Made by a program: the position numbers and the translations under genes | Source of the DNA: Panonychus citri | Lineage: Eukaryota > Arthropoda > Arachnida > Trombidiformes > Tetranychidae | Assembly: GCF_014898815.1 (NCBI RefSeq) | Contig: NW_026515428.1 | Span: forward strand, 558,001-622,000 | Direction of reading: 5' to 3' | Length of the DNA stretch: 64,000 nucleotides | Notes under the pieces: model-generated | The model's input: the letters and a program-made list of their open reading frames with translations, nothing else | Database searches by the model: none | Told to the model about the DNA's origin: nothing | Shown: in pieces, positions 24,901 through 36,016 of the stretch | How positions within the stretch are numbered: position 1 is the stretch's first letter | How the letters are laid out: each line of letters opens with the position of its first letter

Positions 24901-27561
24901 AATCCAATAGCAATTGATAGTGAGCAACAACAATCATCAAATCAACAATTATCCTCGACTAATGTGCCTCCAAATTTGCCAGAAAAACCAATGACCAATA
25001 CCAATAATTATCTATCATTGATGAAAAGATCTGAACATAAACCACCACCGAGTGACATCAAGAGTGATGCCGAATGTGGAAGTGGCCTAACCTCAATCGG
25101 TTCGATAATGAGGATAACTCGACCTCGAGTTAAAACCAATACAAATAAAACTTTATCTGTTTATTCAATTAAAGATTCTGATCTTAGTGATAATTATTAT
25201 AGTGAATGGGAAGCAGTTAAAAGTACCAACGGAAATAAGGAACCATTGAAACGTAGTCTATCAGGATCAACATCAACCACCACAACAACAACCCAATCAA
25301 CACCAACTAAATCACCAACAGTATCATCATCATTATTTTCATCTTCAGCTTCAATTAAATCAGTTGACACTGATATCTATTCTGAAACAAGTATCGGTGA
25401 TTTAACTTCCGAATCATCAAACAATAAGAAACATAAAATCCGAAGGAAACTTTTAATCGGTAGTTTTATGAAACGAAAGAATCGAAGTCTTCCCGATCTA
25501 AGGGAAAACCCTAAATCTGATTCTTCTGATCGACCTTCCGAAATTGATTCAACCAAAAATTCAACGCTCAACACTGGTGATGATTCTTGTACAATTAACA
25601 ACAATCAACCACCTCCACCAATGGTTGCCAAAATTAGCAAGAAAGGTTTCCACCAAGGAATGGGAATCTATCAACGTCCATCATTATTGAAAGTTAAACC
25701 ACCATTATTGGAAACATCTAAATTAGAAGTAGCAAACAATCAAATTAAATCACCAATAGGTAATCAGCAGAAAGTGTCAACCGGAGGAAATCAATTAACA
25801 TCAAATATTAATCAGATTCAAAAACATTTGATACCCAGACCACCAACTCCACCTCGCCCTAAATGCTCAGAGGAAATGTCATCAATGGGCTTGACAACAA
25901 TTAAACCTTCTAATAACACTAATTGCCCAATTACCAAGCCTTCACCACTACGACCGGTGTTGATCAAAACAGTTCCAATCCCATCATCAACCTCACCTTT
26001 ACCTCCACCTCCTCCCGTAGATGAAGTTGATTGTTGTCTAATTAAACCAGGATCACCTTCAACTGGAATTGAGCCTAATGATGAGCTTCCACCGCCACCA
26101 GAAAGTTTCCTTCAAGAGTTACGAGAAAAACGAAATGAAATGTCCAGTGAATCTCTTCTTGGACGATTGACCAGTGAGAGATTAGCAACTTCACCATCGT
26201 CAAGGGACTCGATTGTTTCATATTCATGTGAAACTTTATCTCCAATCAGAGTACCAACAACACGATCAGATTATGGTGATTGTATTGATTCAGCTTCTAT
26301 TAAATCTTGTCCATTATCATTGACCAACAACACCAACAATACCAACGCTCAAAGTGATACCAATCTTAAATCATCATCATTATCATCTTCCGCTTCTCAA
26401 TCATCATGTTCACCTTCAGTCAAAGATTTAGCTTCCCGATTCCAACAATTGTCCACCACAATTAAACCAACCTCATCAACCTTATCCACATCTTCATCTT
26501 TATCTTCCGTAAAACCACAATCAATTTTAAACAATAGCATTTTGAATAATAATAATCCTGATTACAACAATTCATCACATCAACGATCAGCATCTTCTTC
26601 AATCTTATCAACATCATCATCTAAATTTTACAAAGTAGTTAATATCAATGGAGATAAATCTTCCTGTTCATTAACTCAGTCTCAGGCTAATCAGTCAACC
26701 ATTTCACCATCAACAGTTAACCCATCACCAACAACGGTAAATTCAATTAACAATGGTAATGTTAATTGTGCTTCTAATAATAATTCAACTAGCCCATCAT
26801 CACTTAGACAAGGTCTTCGTGTAGTAACTTTATTGGGATCAACGATACGGAACAATTTAGAAGCACCATCAACATCGCAATCAACCATTAATCTTGGAAA
26901 TAATAAAGACAATTTAATCGTTAATGGTCAAATAAAATGTTCATCTCCAACTCCAACAATTAATTCAACAACTGATATTAATGGACCAGGTAGACCCAAT
27001 AGACCACCAGATTATCAAACAGCAATTAAACGTCTCTCATTAATGAAAGATTTAAAAAGACTTACATCTTCACCTTCACCATCAACAGTTAATTGTAACA
27101 ATTCAACAGTTGATCATCAAATCTCACCCTCGCCAGTCACAACTCTTAGTCAATCCTCTAGTAAAAATAATCCACCGCTGATACGACCAACTCCAATCTC
27201 TTTAGTACCAATGACTTCCGTTTGTCCCAACGGACGGAAATCACTTTTAACATCATTAGATAATCAACAAAAATCAATCTCAGCTCCTTCTCCTTGCCCC
27301 TCAATTAACAATTCAATCGAGAATCAATCTAATAATCAACAACAACAAGTCATTAGTCCAATTAAGGTTGACGAGATTGCGAACCGACGGAAGGACAATA
27401 ATAGTTCAACGCCCAAAAAGAGTGTCTCTTTTTCAGATCAAGTCGTTCTCGTGGCTCCCGCTGAAGACGATGATGAAGATTACCTGCCGAACCCACTTCT
27501 CCAAAGGGTCTTGGGAGGCAATGGCGGTGGAAAAGCAATGGCACAGCCGAGCCCTGCATAA
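3226..27561 (+). CDS. USP53/USP54-type ubiquitin carboxyl-terminal hydrolase (echinus orthologue)
   Basis: Three exons, 3226-3294, 21217-21909 and 22639-27561, in frame with consensus splice sites, give about 1894 aa. Exon 1 carries the Cys box (PGQNNCFLNSAVQ, Cys about 16). Exon 2 continues the USP fold with a Cys pair in CSSCG and a later CPSGCG, a zinc-binding arrangement. Exon 3 holds the His box YYGKHYSTFF (His about 308) after a Ser-rich insert, then a long disordered Ser/Asn/Pro-rich tail. Residues about 808-880 are charged and helical, possibly MIT-like. A conserved-looking KKSVSFSD motif (about 1846; fits the RVxF PP1-docking pattern) lies near the C-terminus. The family is vertebrate USP53/USP54 and Drosophila echinus. 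It was long called inactive, but I recall recent reports of K63-directed deubiquitinase activity; both Cys and His are present here. The tail exon is the source of the two pseudogene fragments downstream. Confidence 0.92.
4775..4788. promoter_or_regulatory. 14-bp palindrome centred on a CACGTG E-box
   Basis: TTTTCACGTGAAAA is a perfect palindrome with the E-box core CACGTG at 4779-4784, inside the first USP intron. CACGTG is a known bHLH target word. Function here is only a possibility; one further CACGTG occurs at 20832-20837 in the same intron. Confidence 0.25.
5227..5304. repeat. (CT)n microsatellite passing into (TTTC)n
   Basis: About 47 bases of CT dinucleotides followed by TTTC tetranucleotides. 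The complementary frame gives a meaningless Arg/Glu repeat, not a protein. Confidence 0.95.
5756..5776. other. GC-rich 7-bp perfect hairpin
   Basis: CCCGCCA and TGGCGGG flank a 7-base loop. It is the most GC-rich short word in this part of the intron. The arm resembles an E2F-type TTGGCGGG site; that is resemblance only. Confidence 0.35.
5796..5828. other. Inverted repeat with 11-bp stem
   Basis: AATTGCACTTT (5796-5806) pairs with AAAGTGCAATT (5818-5828). TACC and GGTA inside the arms can extend the stem across a three-T bulge. It lies 20 bases after another hairpin and is followed directly by five AATTGT units. Confidence 0.4.
5825..5854. repeat. Five tandem AATTGT hexamers
   Basis: Exact five-fold tandem of AATTGT, overlapping the end of the preceding inverted repeat. 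The unit is the same word that dominates non-coding DNA across the window. Confidence 0.9.
6923..6961. repeat. (CT)n microsatellite
   Basis: Uninterrupted CT dinucleotide run of about 39 bases within the large intron. Confidence 0.95.
9230..9251. repeat. 22-bp perfect AT palindrome
   Basis: AATATTATTAT followed directly by ATAATAATATT, its exact reverse complement. It is pure A/T and may simply reflect composition. Confidence 0.5.
14112..14138. repeat. (CT)n microsatellite
   Basis: CT dinucleotide run of about 27 bases within the large USP intron. Confidence 0.95.
14963..15001. other. 13-bp perfect inverted repeat (hairpin)
   Basis: AATTAGTTTCACT at 14963-14975 and its exact complement AGTGAAACTAATT at 14989-15001 are separated by a 13-base loop. 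The arms are mixed sequence, so this is less likely to be a composition effect than the AT palindromes nearby. Confidence 0.5.
18902..18933. repeat. (GA)n microsatellite
   Basis: GA dinucleotide run of about 32 bases within a wider purine-rich stretch of the intron (18840-19560). Confidence 0.95.
20561..20587. repeat. (CAT)n triplet repeat
   Basis: Nine CAT units. It is one of many CAT/ATG triplet runs in the large USP intron. Confidence 0.9.
21910..22638 (+). other. Second intron of the USP gene
   Basis: Donor GAT|GTAAGT, acceptor AATCAATAG. Reading through the donor would stop at 21958-21960, so a retained-intron transcript would encode a truncated catalytic domain lacking the His box. 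The second half is poly-pyrimidine rich. Nothing else was seen. Confidence 0.85.
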
Positions 27562-27953
27562 GCATCACTCATTTCCTCATAAATAGAATCTGATTTTAAT
27601 TAAGCCAATTAACGGATATTTTCCGTTCGTAAAATAAAGTTAACAATTTAGCCCAATTGTTGACATAAAAATTGTGATTTTCTGTAAAAAGTTAATTCCA
27701 GTGCCTATCGAATATTTTTTTATTCAATCAATATCTTTTTCCAAAACAATTTAATTGTTTATTTCATATTTAATCCAAGTGTACATACAATCATTACAAT
27801 TATATCATCACAATCAATTCATCTTAATTTATCAACACAAATAAAAACAATATTCAATTACAATTGTTGTCTTTAATTTAATTTCATTCTATCAAATGGT
27901 AAATTCATAGAAACAAAATTGAAGGAGATACTAAAAGGTCCACGCGACGATTT
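27562..27953. other. USP 3' UTR and gap to eIF3g-like copy A
   Basis: AATAAA words occur at about 27633 and 27839. AACGGA/TCCGTT form a small hairpin near 27611. The segment from about 27712 to 27870 reappears, diverged, at about 30495-30690 behind the first USP pseudogene fragment, so the 3' UTR was part of the duplicated unit. Confidence 0.6.
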
Positions 27954-29023
27954 TCAAAAAAAATATAAGTTCGAGAAATGTTTTTTCGAGCCTTCGAAGC
28001 TCTTAAGTGAAGGATCTTTCAATCTTTTCTTGTCTCTCGTTCTCATTTTTTGAGCCATTTTCTTTAGAAGGTCTTGTGATCGAAGTAAAACTTCAACGCT
28101 GCTTCGAGTATATCGTTGACCATAGAATTGAGAATAATTTTTCAATTGAATTAATTCATTGACTTTAGATTTTCGATTAGCATCGGAAGCCCATTCAACA
28201 TTTAGAATAAGATTAGCATAACCAAATCCATTAACTTGTTTAATTGCTTTGGTTGCATCTTCGCTGCGATCGAAACGTACGAAAGCAAATCCTTTAGATT
28301 GTCCAGTGTATCTATCTTTTGGCAAAGAGATACGGACAATTTTACCGAATTGATGGAAAAGATCTTTGATATTACACTTTCTAATCTCTTCTGGTAAATT
28401 GGTAACACGAATTGTCTTGGCTTCGTCTTTAGAGACCAAGAGATCACCTCGATTGTTTACACCCTGCCGAACATTGAGAGGAAAATATTGATTATCATCT
28501 TTACAGAGACATTTTTTTCTACATTTATTCTTATGATTTGCCTTTTTAGCTGTCGACTTGTCCTGATGTATTCGCTTGAGCTCGAACTTGTCCTTATGAG
28601 GACATTTAAGTGTCCAATGGTCCATCTCACAGTATTGACATTTAACTAGGCACTTATTACTAAGATTTTGTAGAGGATCATCTTTATCCATATTCTCATC
28701 GTCTTCGCAGGAAACAAACTGCATGTAAACATCCTCACAACAAATAGTATTAAAGGAGTTGGGACCTGGTGGATCATCGATCGAATTTCCATACTTTTTC
28801 CATTGTCTTCTGGTCGAAGCTGCTTTTGACATTTCGATTCGTTCAATCTTGTAATGACTGATTACCTTGTACTTTTTACCATCTTCGTATTTATAAGAAG
28901 TAACAATCTTGATATCTCCTTCAATCTTCAATGAGGGAAGTGGTAAAGTTTTCTTATCGAGAGAACCATAACCAACATTTTACCACCTTGATATACCCCA
29001 GAGACTTTACTTTTCCTGGGCAT
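27954..29023 (-). pseudogene. eIF3g-like copy A, N-terminal frameshift, open RRM
   Basis: Homologous to the intact eIF3g gene at 34625-35500. The ATG at 29023 opens a frame that stops after about 23 codons, because one base is missing from the acidic Asp/Gly stretch (about 28970) compared with the intact copy. The correct frame then runs open from there to 27954, over 325 codons. It retains the Cys-rich knuckle (CQYCEMDHW) and a full RRM with RNP2 IRVTNL and RNP1 KGFAFVRF. The segment between knuckle and RRM is rewritten (Lys/Cys-rich). The end differs from eIF3g: instead of stopping after NVEWAKPS it carries a basic tail of about 75 residues beginning SDANRKS. A first in-frame ATG downstream of the lesion (MSKAAS) could start a shortened protein. 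This could be a pseudogene or a young truncated gene. Confidence 0.75.
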
Positions 29024-29254
29024 TTCGGAACAAAGAAAAACAATTAAAGCGAATCAACAATTAGAAACAATCGGTCAAGATAATTGAGACAAACAAAAAA
29101 TTAATTTCCAATTAACCGTTATGATCCAAAGGATTGTTCAGTTAAAGTTTTGCTTTTTTTAAAGTTGGAGCGGCAAATACAAAAAATCTATTGTATTGTT
29201 ACGAGATTTTCACTTGTTGAATTTTAATTACGAGTGATACAATTTAGAGAATAA

Positions 29255-30700
29255 TTGATCGAGGTATGATTCTATTTCCCTGTCGTTTAGCTATTCTTAT
29301 CCATCAATGGGACAAACAACACCAACCAAACAATCAGCTGGTTACTTTTCAGGAAACTCACGATTAACTCAAATTCCAGAAGATGTTCAACTCATGAGCT
29401 TCATGTCTAATGAACGATCAGCAATTCAAGATTATATCAGCTAATCTTCATAAAAGAATCAAAGAGAAAGAAGCAGAGGAAAAACGTCGAGTTAAAATGG
29501 AATCAATTGGCGGGGAAACTTCAGGTCATTCTCATCAAGGAAGCCGAGATTCTCTACACAGTCGTCATAGTTGACAAAATTCAAGAGATGGTTCAATCAA
29601 AGAGATTCATGATTTACAATAAAATGATGACCGATACCAATCACTATTTAGCAATCTATTATGATCAACATCAACCACCACAACAACAACTGAATCACCA
29701 ACAGTATCATCATCATTATTTTCATCTTCAACTTCAATTAAATCAGTTGACACTGATATCTATTCTGAAACAAGTATCGGTGATTTAACTTCCGAATCAT
29801 CAAACAATAAGAAACATAAAATCCGAAGGAAACTTTTAATCGGCAGTTTTATGAAACGAAAGAATCAAGTCTTCGATCTAAGGAAAACCTAAATCTGATT
29901 CTTCTGATCGACCTTCCGAAATTGATTCAACCAAAAATTCAACGCTCAACACTGGTGATGATTCTTGTACAATTAACAATCAATGTCCATCATTATTGAA
30001 AGTTAAACCACCGTTATTGGAAACATCTAAATTAGAACAAGCAAACAATCAAATTAAATCACCAATAGGTAATCAGCAGAAAGTGTCAACCGGAGGAAAT
30101 CAATTAACATCAAATATTAATCAGATTCAAAAACATTTGATACCCCGACCACCAACTCCATCTCGCCCTAAATGCTCAGAGGAAATGTCATCAATGGGTT
30201 TGACAACAATTAAACCTTCTAGTAACACTAATTGCCCAATTACCAAGCCTTCACCACTACGACCGGTGTTGATTAAAACAGTTCCAATCCCATCATCGCC
30301 TTCACCTTTACCTCCACCTCCTCCCGTAGATGAAGTTGATTGTTGTCTAATTAAACCAGGATCACCTTCAACTGGAATTGAGCCAAGTGATGAGCTTCCA
30401 CCGCCACCAGAAAGTTTCCTTCAAGAGTTACGAGAAAAACGAAATGAAATGTCCAGTGAATCTCTTCTTGAACGATTGACCAGTGAAAGATTACCTTATT
30501 TTTTTATTCAATCAATACCCTCTTCCCAAAACAATTTAATTGTTTATTTCAAATCTAATCCACAAATTCAAGTGTACATTAAATCTTTACTTAACAATCA
30601 CCACTATTCTTAACATTATCAATCCATCTTAATTTATCAACATACAAATATGTAAATAATGTAAATAAAATAATATTTAATTACAATTGTTGTCTTTTAT
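29255..30700 (+). pseudogene. USP53/54 tail-exon fragment 1
   Basis: A mosaic of the USP last exon with deletions. It starts at the word TATGATTC...CCCTGTCGT, matching the parent at about 24083. It then corresponds in turn to parent about 24083-24260, 24450-24620, 25264-25600, 25676-26186 and, after a jump, the 3' UTR about 27712-27870. Frame is lost several times, but 29996-30613 stays open for 205 codons and is close to the parent (Pro-rich region around PPPPPPVDEVDCC). There is no catalytic domain, promoter or splice structure. A decayed duplicate. Confidence 0.88.
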
Positions 30701-30781
30701 TTCATTCTATCAAATAGTAACTTAAATGATGGGTGTCAGTTAAATCAGTGGATATTGACTCTTAAAATGTTACCATGATAA

Positions 30782-31888
30782 TCAATGCATGAGATAAGTA
30801 TTTTTAAAAAAATTTCTCCAAAAAAATCGAATTCTCCATTCCCCATTCTTCCATGAATAATATGAACGATGCCGTTTTGACTTATCTTTCACGATCTTTT
30901 TCGTGGAAACTTTTTTGAGAAAACAATATAATTGTGATAATAGTTCAACATCAAATTGAGTATAATCTCGAGTATAAGTATGGTATTGAGAATAATTTTT
31001 CAATGGAATTGATTCATTGTCTTCAGATTTTCGATTAGCATCGAAAGCCCATTCTACATTGAGAATAAGATGCTCATAACCATATCCATTAACGTGTTTA
31101 ATTGCATTGGCAGCATCTTCCTTGCGATCAAAACTAACAAAAGCAAATCCTTTAGATTGTCCAGTGTATTTATCTTTCGCCAAAAAGATTCGCACAATTT
31201 TACCGAATTGATGGAAAAGATCTTTGATGTCACCATCTTGAATCTCTTCTGGTAAATTGGTAACACAAATTTTCTTGGCTTCGTCTTTAGAGACCAAGAA
31301 ATCACCTCGATTATTTCCACCATCTAATAGACTGGGTGGAAGAGATTTACCAAGACCTCCTTTCTTATCATCACCAGCACCACGAAGTGAATCGAGATTG
31401 ATTGAAGATGGATCAGCACCATTTTCTTTTTCTTTATTTTCAAACTTATCCTTATAAGGACATTCAATTGTCCAATGATCCATCCCGCAATTACGACATT
31501 TACCTTCACTCATATTACTAAGAGTTTTTCGAGGGTCATCTTTATCCATATTCTCATCATCTTCGCAGGAAATAAACTGCATGTAAACATCCTCACAACA
31601 AATAGTATTCAAGGAGTTGGGACCTGGTGGATCATCAATCGACTTTCCATACTTTTTCCATTGTCTTCTGGTCGAAGCTGCTTTTGACATTTCGATTCGT
31701 TCAATCTTGTAATGACTGATTACCTTGTACTTTTTACCATCTTCGTATTTATAAGAAGTAACAATCTTGGTATTACCTTCAATCTCCAATGAAGGAGGTG
31801 GTAAAGTTTCCTCATCAAAAGAACCATAATCATCATCGTCACCACCTTAATCTGCCCAAGAAGTGATCACTTTATTTATAAATGCCAT
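30782..31888 (-). pseudogene. eIF3g-like copy B, nonsense codon near N-terminus
   Basis: Second extra eIF3g-like copy. The ATG at 31888 encodes MAFINKVITSWAD and then a TAA (31849-31847) where the intact gene has GAA, a single-base change. After the stop the same frame continues open to 30782 for more than 340 codons. The knuckle reads CRNCGMDHW. The RRM keeps RNP1 KGFAFVSF, with RNP2 changed to ICVTNL. The C-terminus again departs from eIF3g into a tail starting FDANRKS and sharing LKNYSQ with copy A, so A and B descend from one altered copy. MSKAAS offers the same possible internal start as in A. Confidence 0.75.
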
Positions 31889-32099
31889 TTTAGAACAACG
31901 GGAATCAAACAAACTAAATAACGACAAACATTAAAAACAATTAGATAACCAAAAAAACAATAAATTAACCGTTATGATCCAAAGGATTGTTAAGTTAAAG
32001 TTTTTGTTTTTTTACAAGCGGCAAATACAAAATCTATTGTAGTGTTGCGAGATTAGCACTTGTTGAATTTTAATTACGATCGATACAATTTATACAATA

Positions 32100-34490
32100 A
32101 TTTGTAAAGGTTATTATTCATTTCCCTATCGTCTAGTGATTCTTATGGTCCAAGGACAAAAACATCAACAAACAATCAGTATAGCTGGTTTCTTTATCTC
32201 ACCCATCATTCTGTGGTCAATTGATTCCTATTGGCTGAACTTAATTTACCTAAACGCTCATATGAAAGATAAATTTATACTCACATCGAAACATATTCTT
32301 AAACGACGAGATTCGGTAATTCATCGAATGGTTCCAAGATCGTATATCCGCTAATCATTTCATTGATAACCTCAAGAGGAAAATCCTTACTTGCTCAATC
32401 ATTATGGTCGATCATCATTCTCATCAAAATCATTGATTAACCGTTAAATGGTTTCATTCATCTTCTTCATCCATCATCTAAGATCAGGTCAAATATCAGC
32501 TCAACAAGACGATCAATATGATACCTTCTCTCTATCATCAACACAATATAATAATACAATCATCGACAACTTATCTTGCATGGAACAGTTTCAAATGGTT
32601 CCAATAACCAATATTATGCCACCACCTCCATCGAGGCCTAATCCTGTTGTCCTTGCTCCTTTGCCAAATCATTACCCTCAACAGCAACAACAATCACTTT
32701 CCGTTCAGTGGTTCATCATCTTCCTCAATTCGTATCAACATCAACGGGCTCTTGAGTTCAAATATTTATGGAACCATGGATTACCTAAAACACTAATCAG
32801 CATAATTATCACCGCTAGACCTGGTTCAATGACGATCTACTCCAATCAATGTAAGATCAGCTTCCGATGATGTCCAAATTCACCGTTGACCCGATCATCA
32901 TTTCTTCAACATCATTCTCATCGAAAATCTCATCATCTTCATCATCTAATGGACGTTTCCTTCAACCTGTCCCACCTTCACAATCATCTTCATCTTCAAC
33001 ATCATCAACTTCATCCTCATCGGGTGATCATTCTCGATTCTCTAAAAAATCAACCACCTCAACAATTGATCAAGGTTATGATTCATTTTCCCTGTCGTCT
33101 AGTGATTCTTATCCGTCGATGGGACAAACAACACCAACCAAACAATCAGCTGGTTACTTTTCAGGAAACTCACGATTAACCCAAATTCCAGAAGATGTTC
33201 AACTCATGGGTCTCATGGCTAATGGAGGATCAGCACTTCAAGATTGTGATCAACTTTGTAGTCAATCTGATGTTCTCATGATGAAATCCGTTGAAAAGGA
33301 GAGAGAAGGTGATCTTATAACTGCAGCCGCTTTAAGTGATTCGGCTGCTCACAAGGCCCGATTCGCAATGGCGGCACCTTACAGTAATCCTCAAATGCTT
33401 GTTTCGCCAAATGAAGCACAGTATTTGTGTCATGAGATCGGCTAATCTTCATAAAAGAATCAAAGAGAAAGAAGCAGAGGAAAACGTCGAGTTAAAATGG
33501 AATCAATTGGCGGGAAACTTCAGGCTTCTGTCAAGGAAGCAGATTCACAGTCGTCATAGTCGACAAAATTCAAGAGATGGTTCAACCGAGATTAAACGAG
33601 AAAATAAGGAAAATACTCAAAATCATTACTCCTAAACAGCACTTAATAATAGTAATAATCAGTATCACGATTCCTAATACAAACAATCAAAGTAATTTAA
33701 CAGCAATAGTTAATGATGCTATTTATCTAATAGTTCATGATCAAGTAATAATGATCTCAGGTAATTCTGTAAAGAAGATGATTCAATTATAATTCTCAAA
33801 GAAATCCTGTAAAGAATTAATCAACCAACAATCCAATAGCAAATAAGCAACAACAATTATCCTCATCAATGCCTAAATTTCCAGAAAACCATGACCAAAC
33901 AATAATTATCATCATTGATGAAAGTTGAAATTAAACGAAAGACATCAAGAATGAAGAAGTTTTACCTCAATGATCTAATGAGGAATCGACCAGTTAAAAC
34001 CAATCAAATAAAACTTTATCTGTTTATTCAATTAAAGATCTGATCTTACGAAATTGATTACAACAGTTCCAACCCCACCATCGCCTTCACCTTTACCTCC
34101 ACCTCCTCCCGTAGATGAAGTTGATTGTTGTCTAATTAAACCAGGATCACCTTCGACTGGAATTGAGCCTAATGATGAGCTTCCACCGCCACCAGAAAGT
34201 TTCCTTCAAGAGTTACGAGAAAAACGAAATGAAATGTCCAGTGAATCTCTTGGACGATTGACCAGTGAGAGATTAGCAACTTCTCAATCATCATGTTCAC
34301 CTTCAGTCAAAGATTTAGCTTCCCGATTCCAACAATTGTCCACCACAATTAAACCAACCTCATCAACCTTATCCACATCTTCATCTTTATCTTCCGTAAA
34401 ACCACAATCAATTTTAAACAATAGCATTTTGAATAATAATAATCCTGATTACAACAATTCATCATCAAAAGGTTCGACAACAATTAAGAT
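32100..34490 (+). pseudogene. USP53/54 tail-exon fragment 2, shuffled mosaic
   Basis: It starts at the same parental point (about 24083) as fragment 1, then jumps to segments matching parent about 23715-23930, 23032-23540, 23920-24800, 25966-26190 and 26393-26576, so the order is scrambled. Most of it is full of small deletions and substitutions. Two patches are almost unchanged: 32918-33412 (about three differences from parent 23924-24418) and about 34083-34470. Open stretches such as 32867-33445 (192 codons) are by-products of these patches. There is no catalytic domain and no single frame. Confidence 0.88.
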
Positions 34491-34624
34491 AACGAATGAG
34501 ATCAAAGTAATTGTTATCAATTAAGAAAATTTATTCAATTTTATCTTGATCAATGATTGCGTCCAATTTTGATGTTTTTTTTATATGAACAAATTGATTA
34601 TTTCAAACTAATATTTATAATTTC

Positions 34625-35500
34625 TTAATTGTTGTTAGATGGTTTAGCCCATTCTACATTGAGAATAAGATTAGCATAACCAAATCCATTAACGTGTTTA
34701 ATTGCCTTTGCAGCATCTTCCTTGCGATCAAAACTAACAAAAGCAAATCCTTTAGATTGTCCAGTGTATTTATCTTTCGCCAAAAAGATTCGAACAATTT
34801 TACCAAATTGATGGAAAAGATCTTTAATGTCACCATCTTGAATCTCTTCTGGTAAATTGGTGACACGAATTGTATTGGCTTCGTCCTTTGATTTGCTGTT
34901 TACCAAGAAATCACCTCGTTTATTTCCACCCTCTCGAAGACTGGGTGGAAGATATTTACCACCAAGGCCTCCTTTCTTATCATCACCAGCACCACGAAGT
35001 GAATCGAGATTGATTGAAGATGGACCAGCACCACTTTCTTTTTCTTTATTTTCAAACTTATCCTTATAAGGACATTTGAGAGTCCAATGATCCATCTCAC
35101 AGTATCGACACTTGACAACATTCTTATTACCAAGATTTTGTAGAGGATCATCTTTATCCATATTCTCATCATCTTTGCTGGAAATAAACTGCATGTAAAC
35201 ATCCTCACAACAAATAGTATTTGAAGAGTTGGGACCTGGTGGATCATCAATAGCTTTTCCATACTTTTTCCATTGTTTTCTGGTTGAAACTGCTTTCGAC
35301 ACTTTGATTCGTTCAATCTTGTAATGACTGATTACCTTGTATTTTTTACCATCTTCATATTTATAAGAAGTAACAATCTTGGTATTTCCTTCAATCTTCA
35401 ATGAAGGAGGTGGTAAAGTTTCCTCATCAAAAGAACCATAATCATCATCGTCACCACCTTCATCTGCCCAAGAAGTGATCACTTTACTTTCCGAAGGCAT
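34625..35500 (-). CDS. eIF3g: Eukaryotic translation initiation factor 3 subunit G
   Basis: Intact single-exon gene of 291 aa, close to the 320 aa of human eIF3g. It begins MPSESKVITSWAD, followed by an acidic Asp stretch (17-20). A CCHC-type knuckle runs C131-x2-C134-x3-H138-x4-C143. A canonical RRM occupies about 211-285 (RNP2 IRVTNL, RNP1 KGFAFVSF), and the protein ends NVEWAKPSNNN as in other animals. eIF3g binds eIF3a/b/i through its N-terminus and promotes scanning and reinitiation. I chose the ATG at 35500, not an upstream in-frame one at 35521, because it matches family N-termini. It faces the USP gene tail-to-tail, the probable ancestral arrangement. Absence of introns is notable but not unique. 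Confidence 0.95.
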   Translation of the reverse strand: MPSESKVITSWADEGGDDDDYGSFDEETLPPPSLKIEGNTKIVTSYKYEDGKKYKVISHYKIERIKVSKAVSTRKQWKKYGKAIDDPPGPNSSNTICCEDVYMQFISSKDDENMDKDDPLQNLGNKNVVKCRYCEMDHWTLKCPYKDKFENKEKESGAGPSSINLDSLRGAGDDKKGGLGGKYLPPSLREGGNKRGDFLVNSKSKDEANTIRVTNLPEEIQDGDIKDLFHQFGKIVRIFLAKDKYTGQSKGFAFVSFDRKEDAAKAIKHVNGFGYANLILNVEWAKPSNNN

Positions 35501-36016
35501 TTTCGGAACAAAGAAAAACAATCAAACAAAAAATTAAAAATAATTGGTCAAAATAATTAAAATAAATAGAAAATAAATTGTTACAATTTAATAAACAAAA
35601 GAAACCAAATGTTGATGAATGAAAACCAACACGTTTAAAAGAATCGAGACCAATGGCATCTGTTGGTCGGCGAGAGAAAATTTGAGAGCGGGAAAAACAA
35701 AATCGATTTTGTTGAAAAAAAATTTTCTTTTATAAATTAACTTTGATTGCGATAAATTTGACTTGATTAGATGATTGATTGGATTATGTTAAAACTATTG
35801 TAACAAAAACAGTTAACAATTAAAAAAAATCAGAGTAAATACTCAAAATTCAATAGCTACGAGTCTGATTAGTTTTGGTTTTGATTGAGATTTACAATTA
35901 ATATGAAGATGATTAGTTTAAAGTTAATCATGTAATTACAATTGTTTCCAAAGATAATGATTAAGATTAAAAATTTCATATGTTTGTTTCCATATGTGAT
36001 TAGACACTTGAATGTT
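35501..36016. other. eIF3g promoter region and 3' flank of MFS gene
   Basis: Short intergenic space. The word CATCTGTTGGT at 35657-35667 recurs at 54299-54309. The part nearest eIF3g (35501-35560) is similar to the 5' flanks of copies A and B. No gene seen. Confidence 0.4.

Noticed and set aside
29996..30613. 205-codon frame as an independent gene
   Set aside because: A surviving piece of the USP tail exon inside pseudogene fragment 1; no domain of its own.
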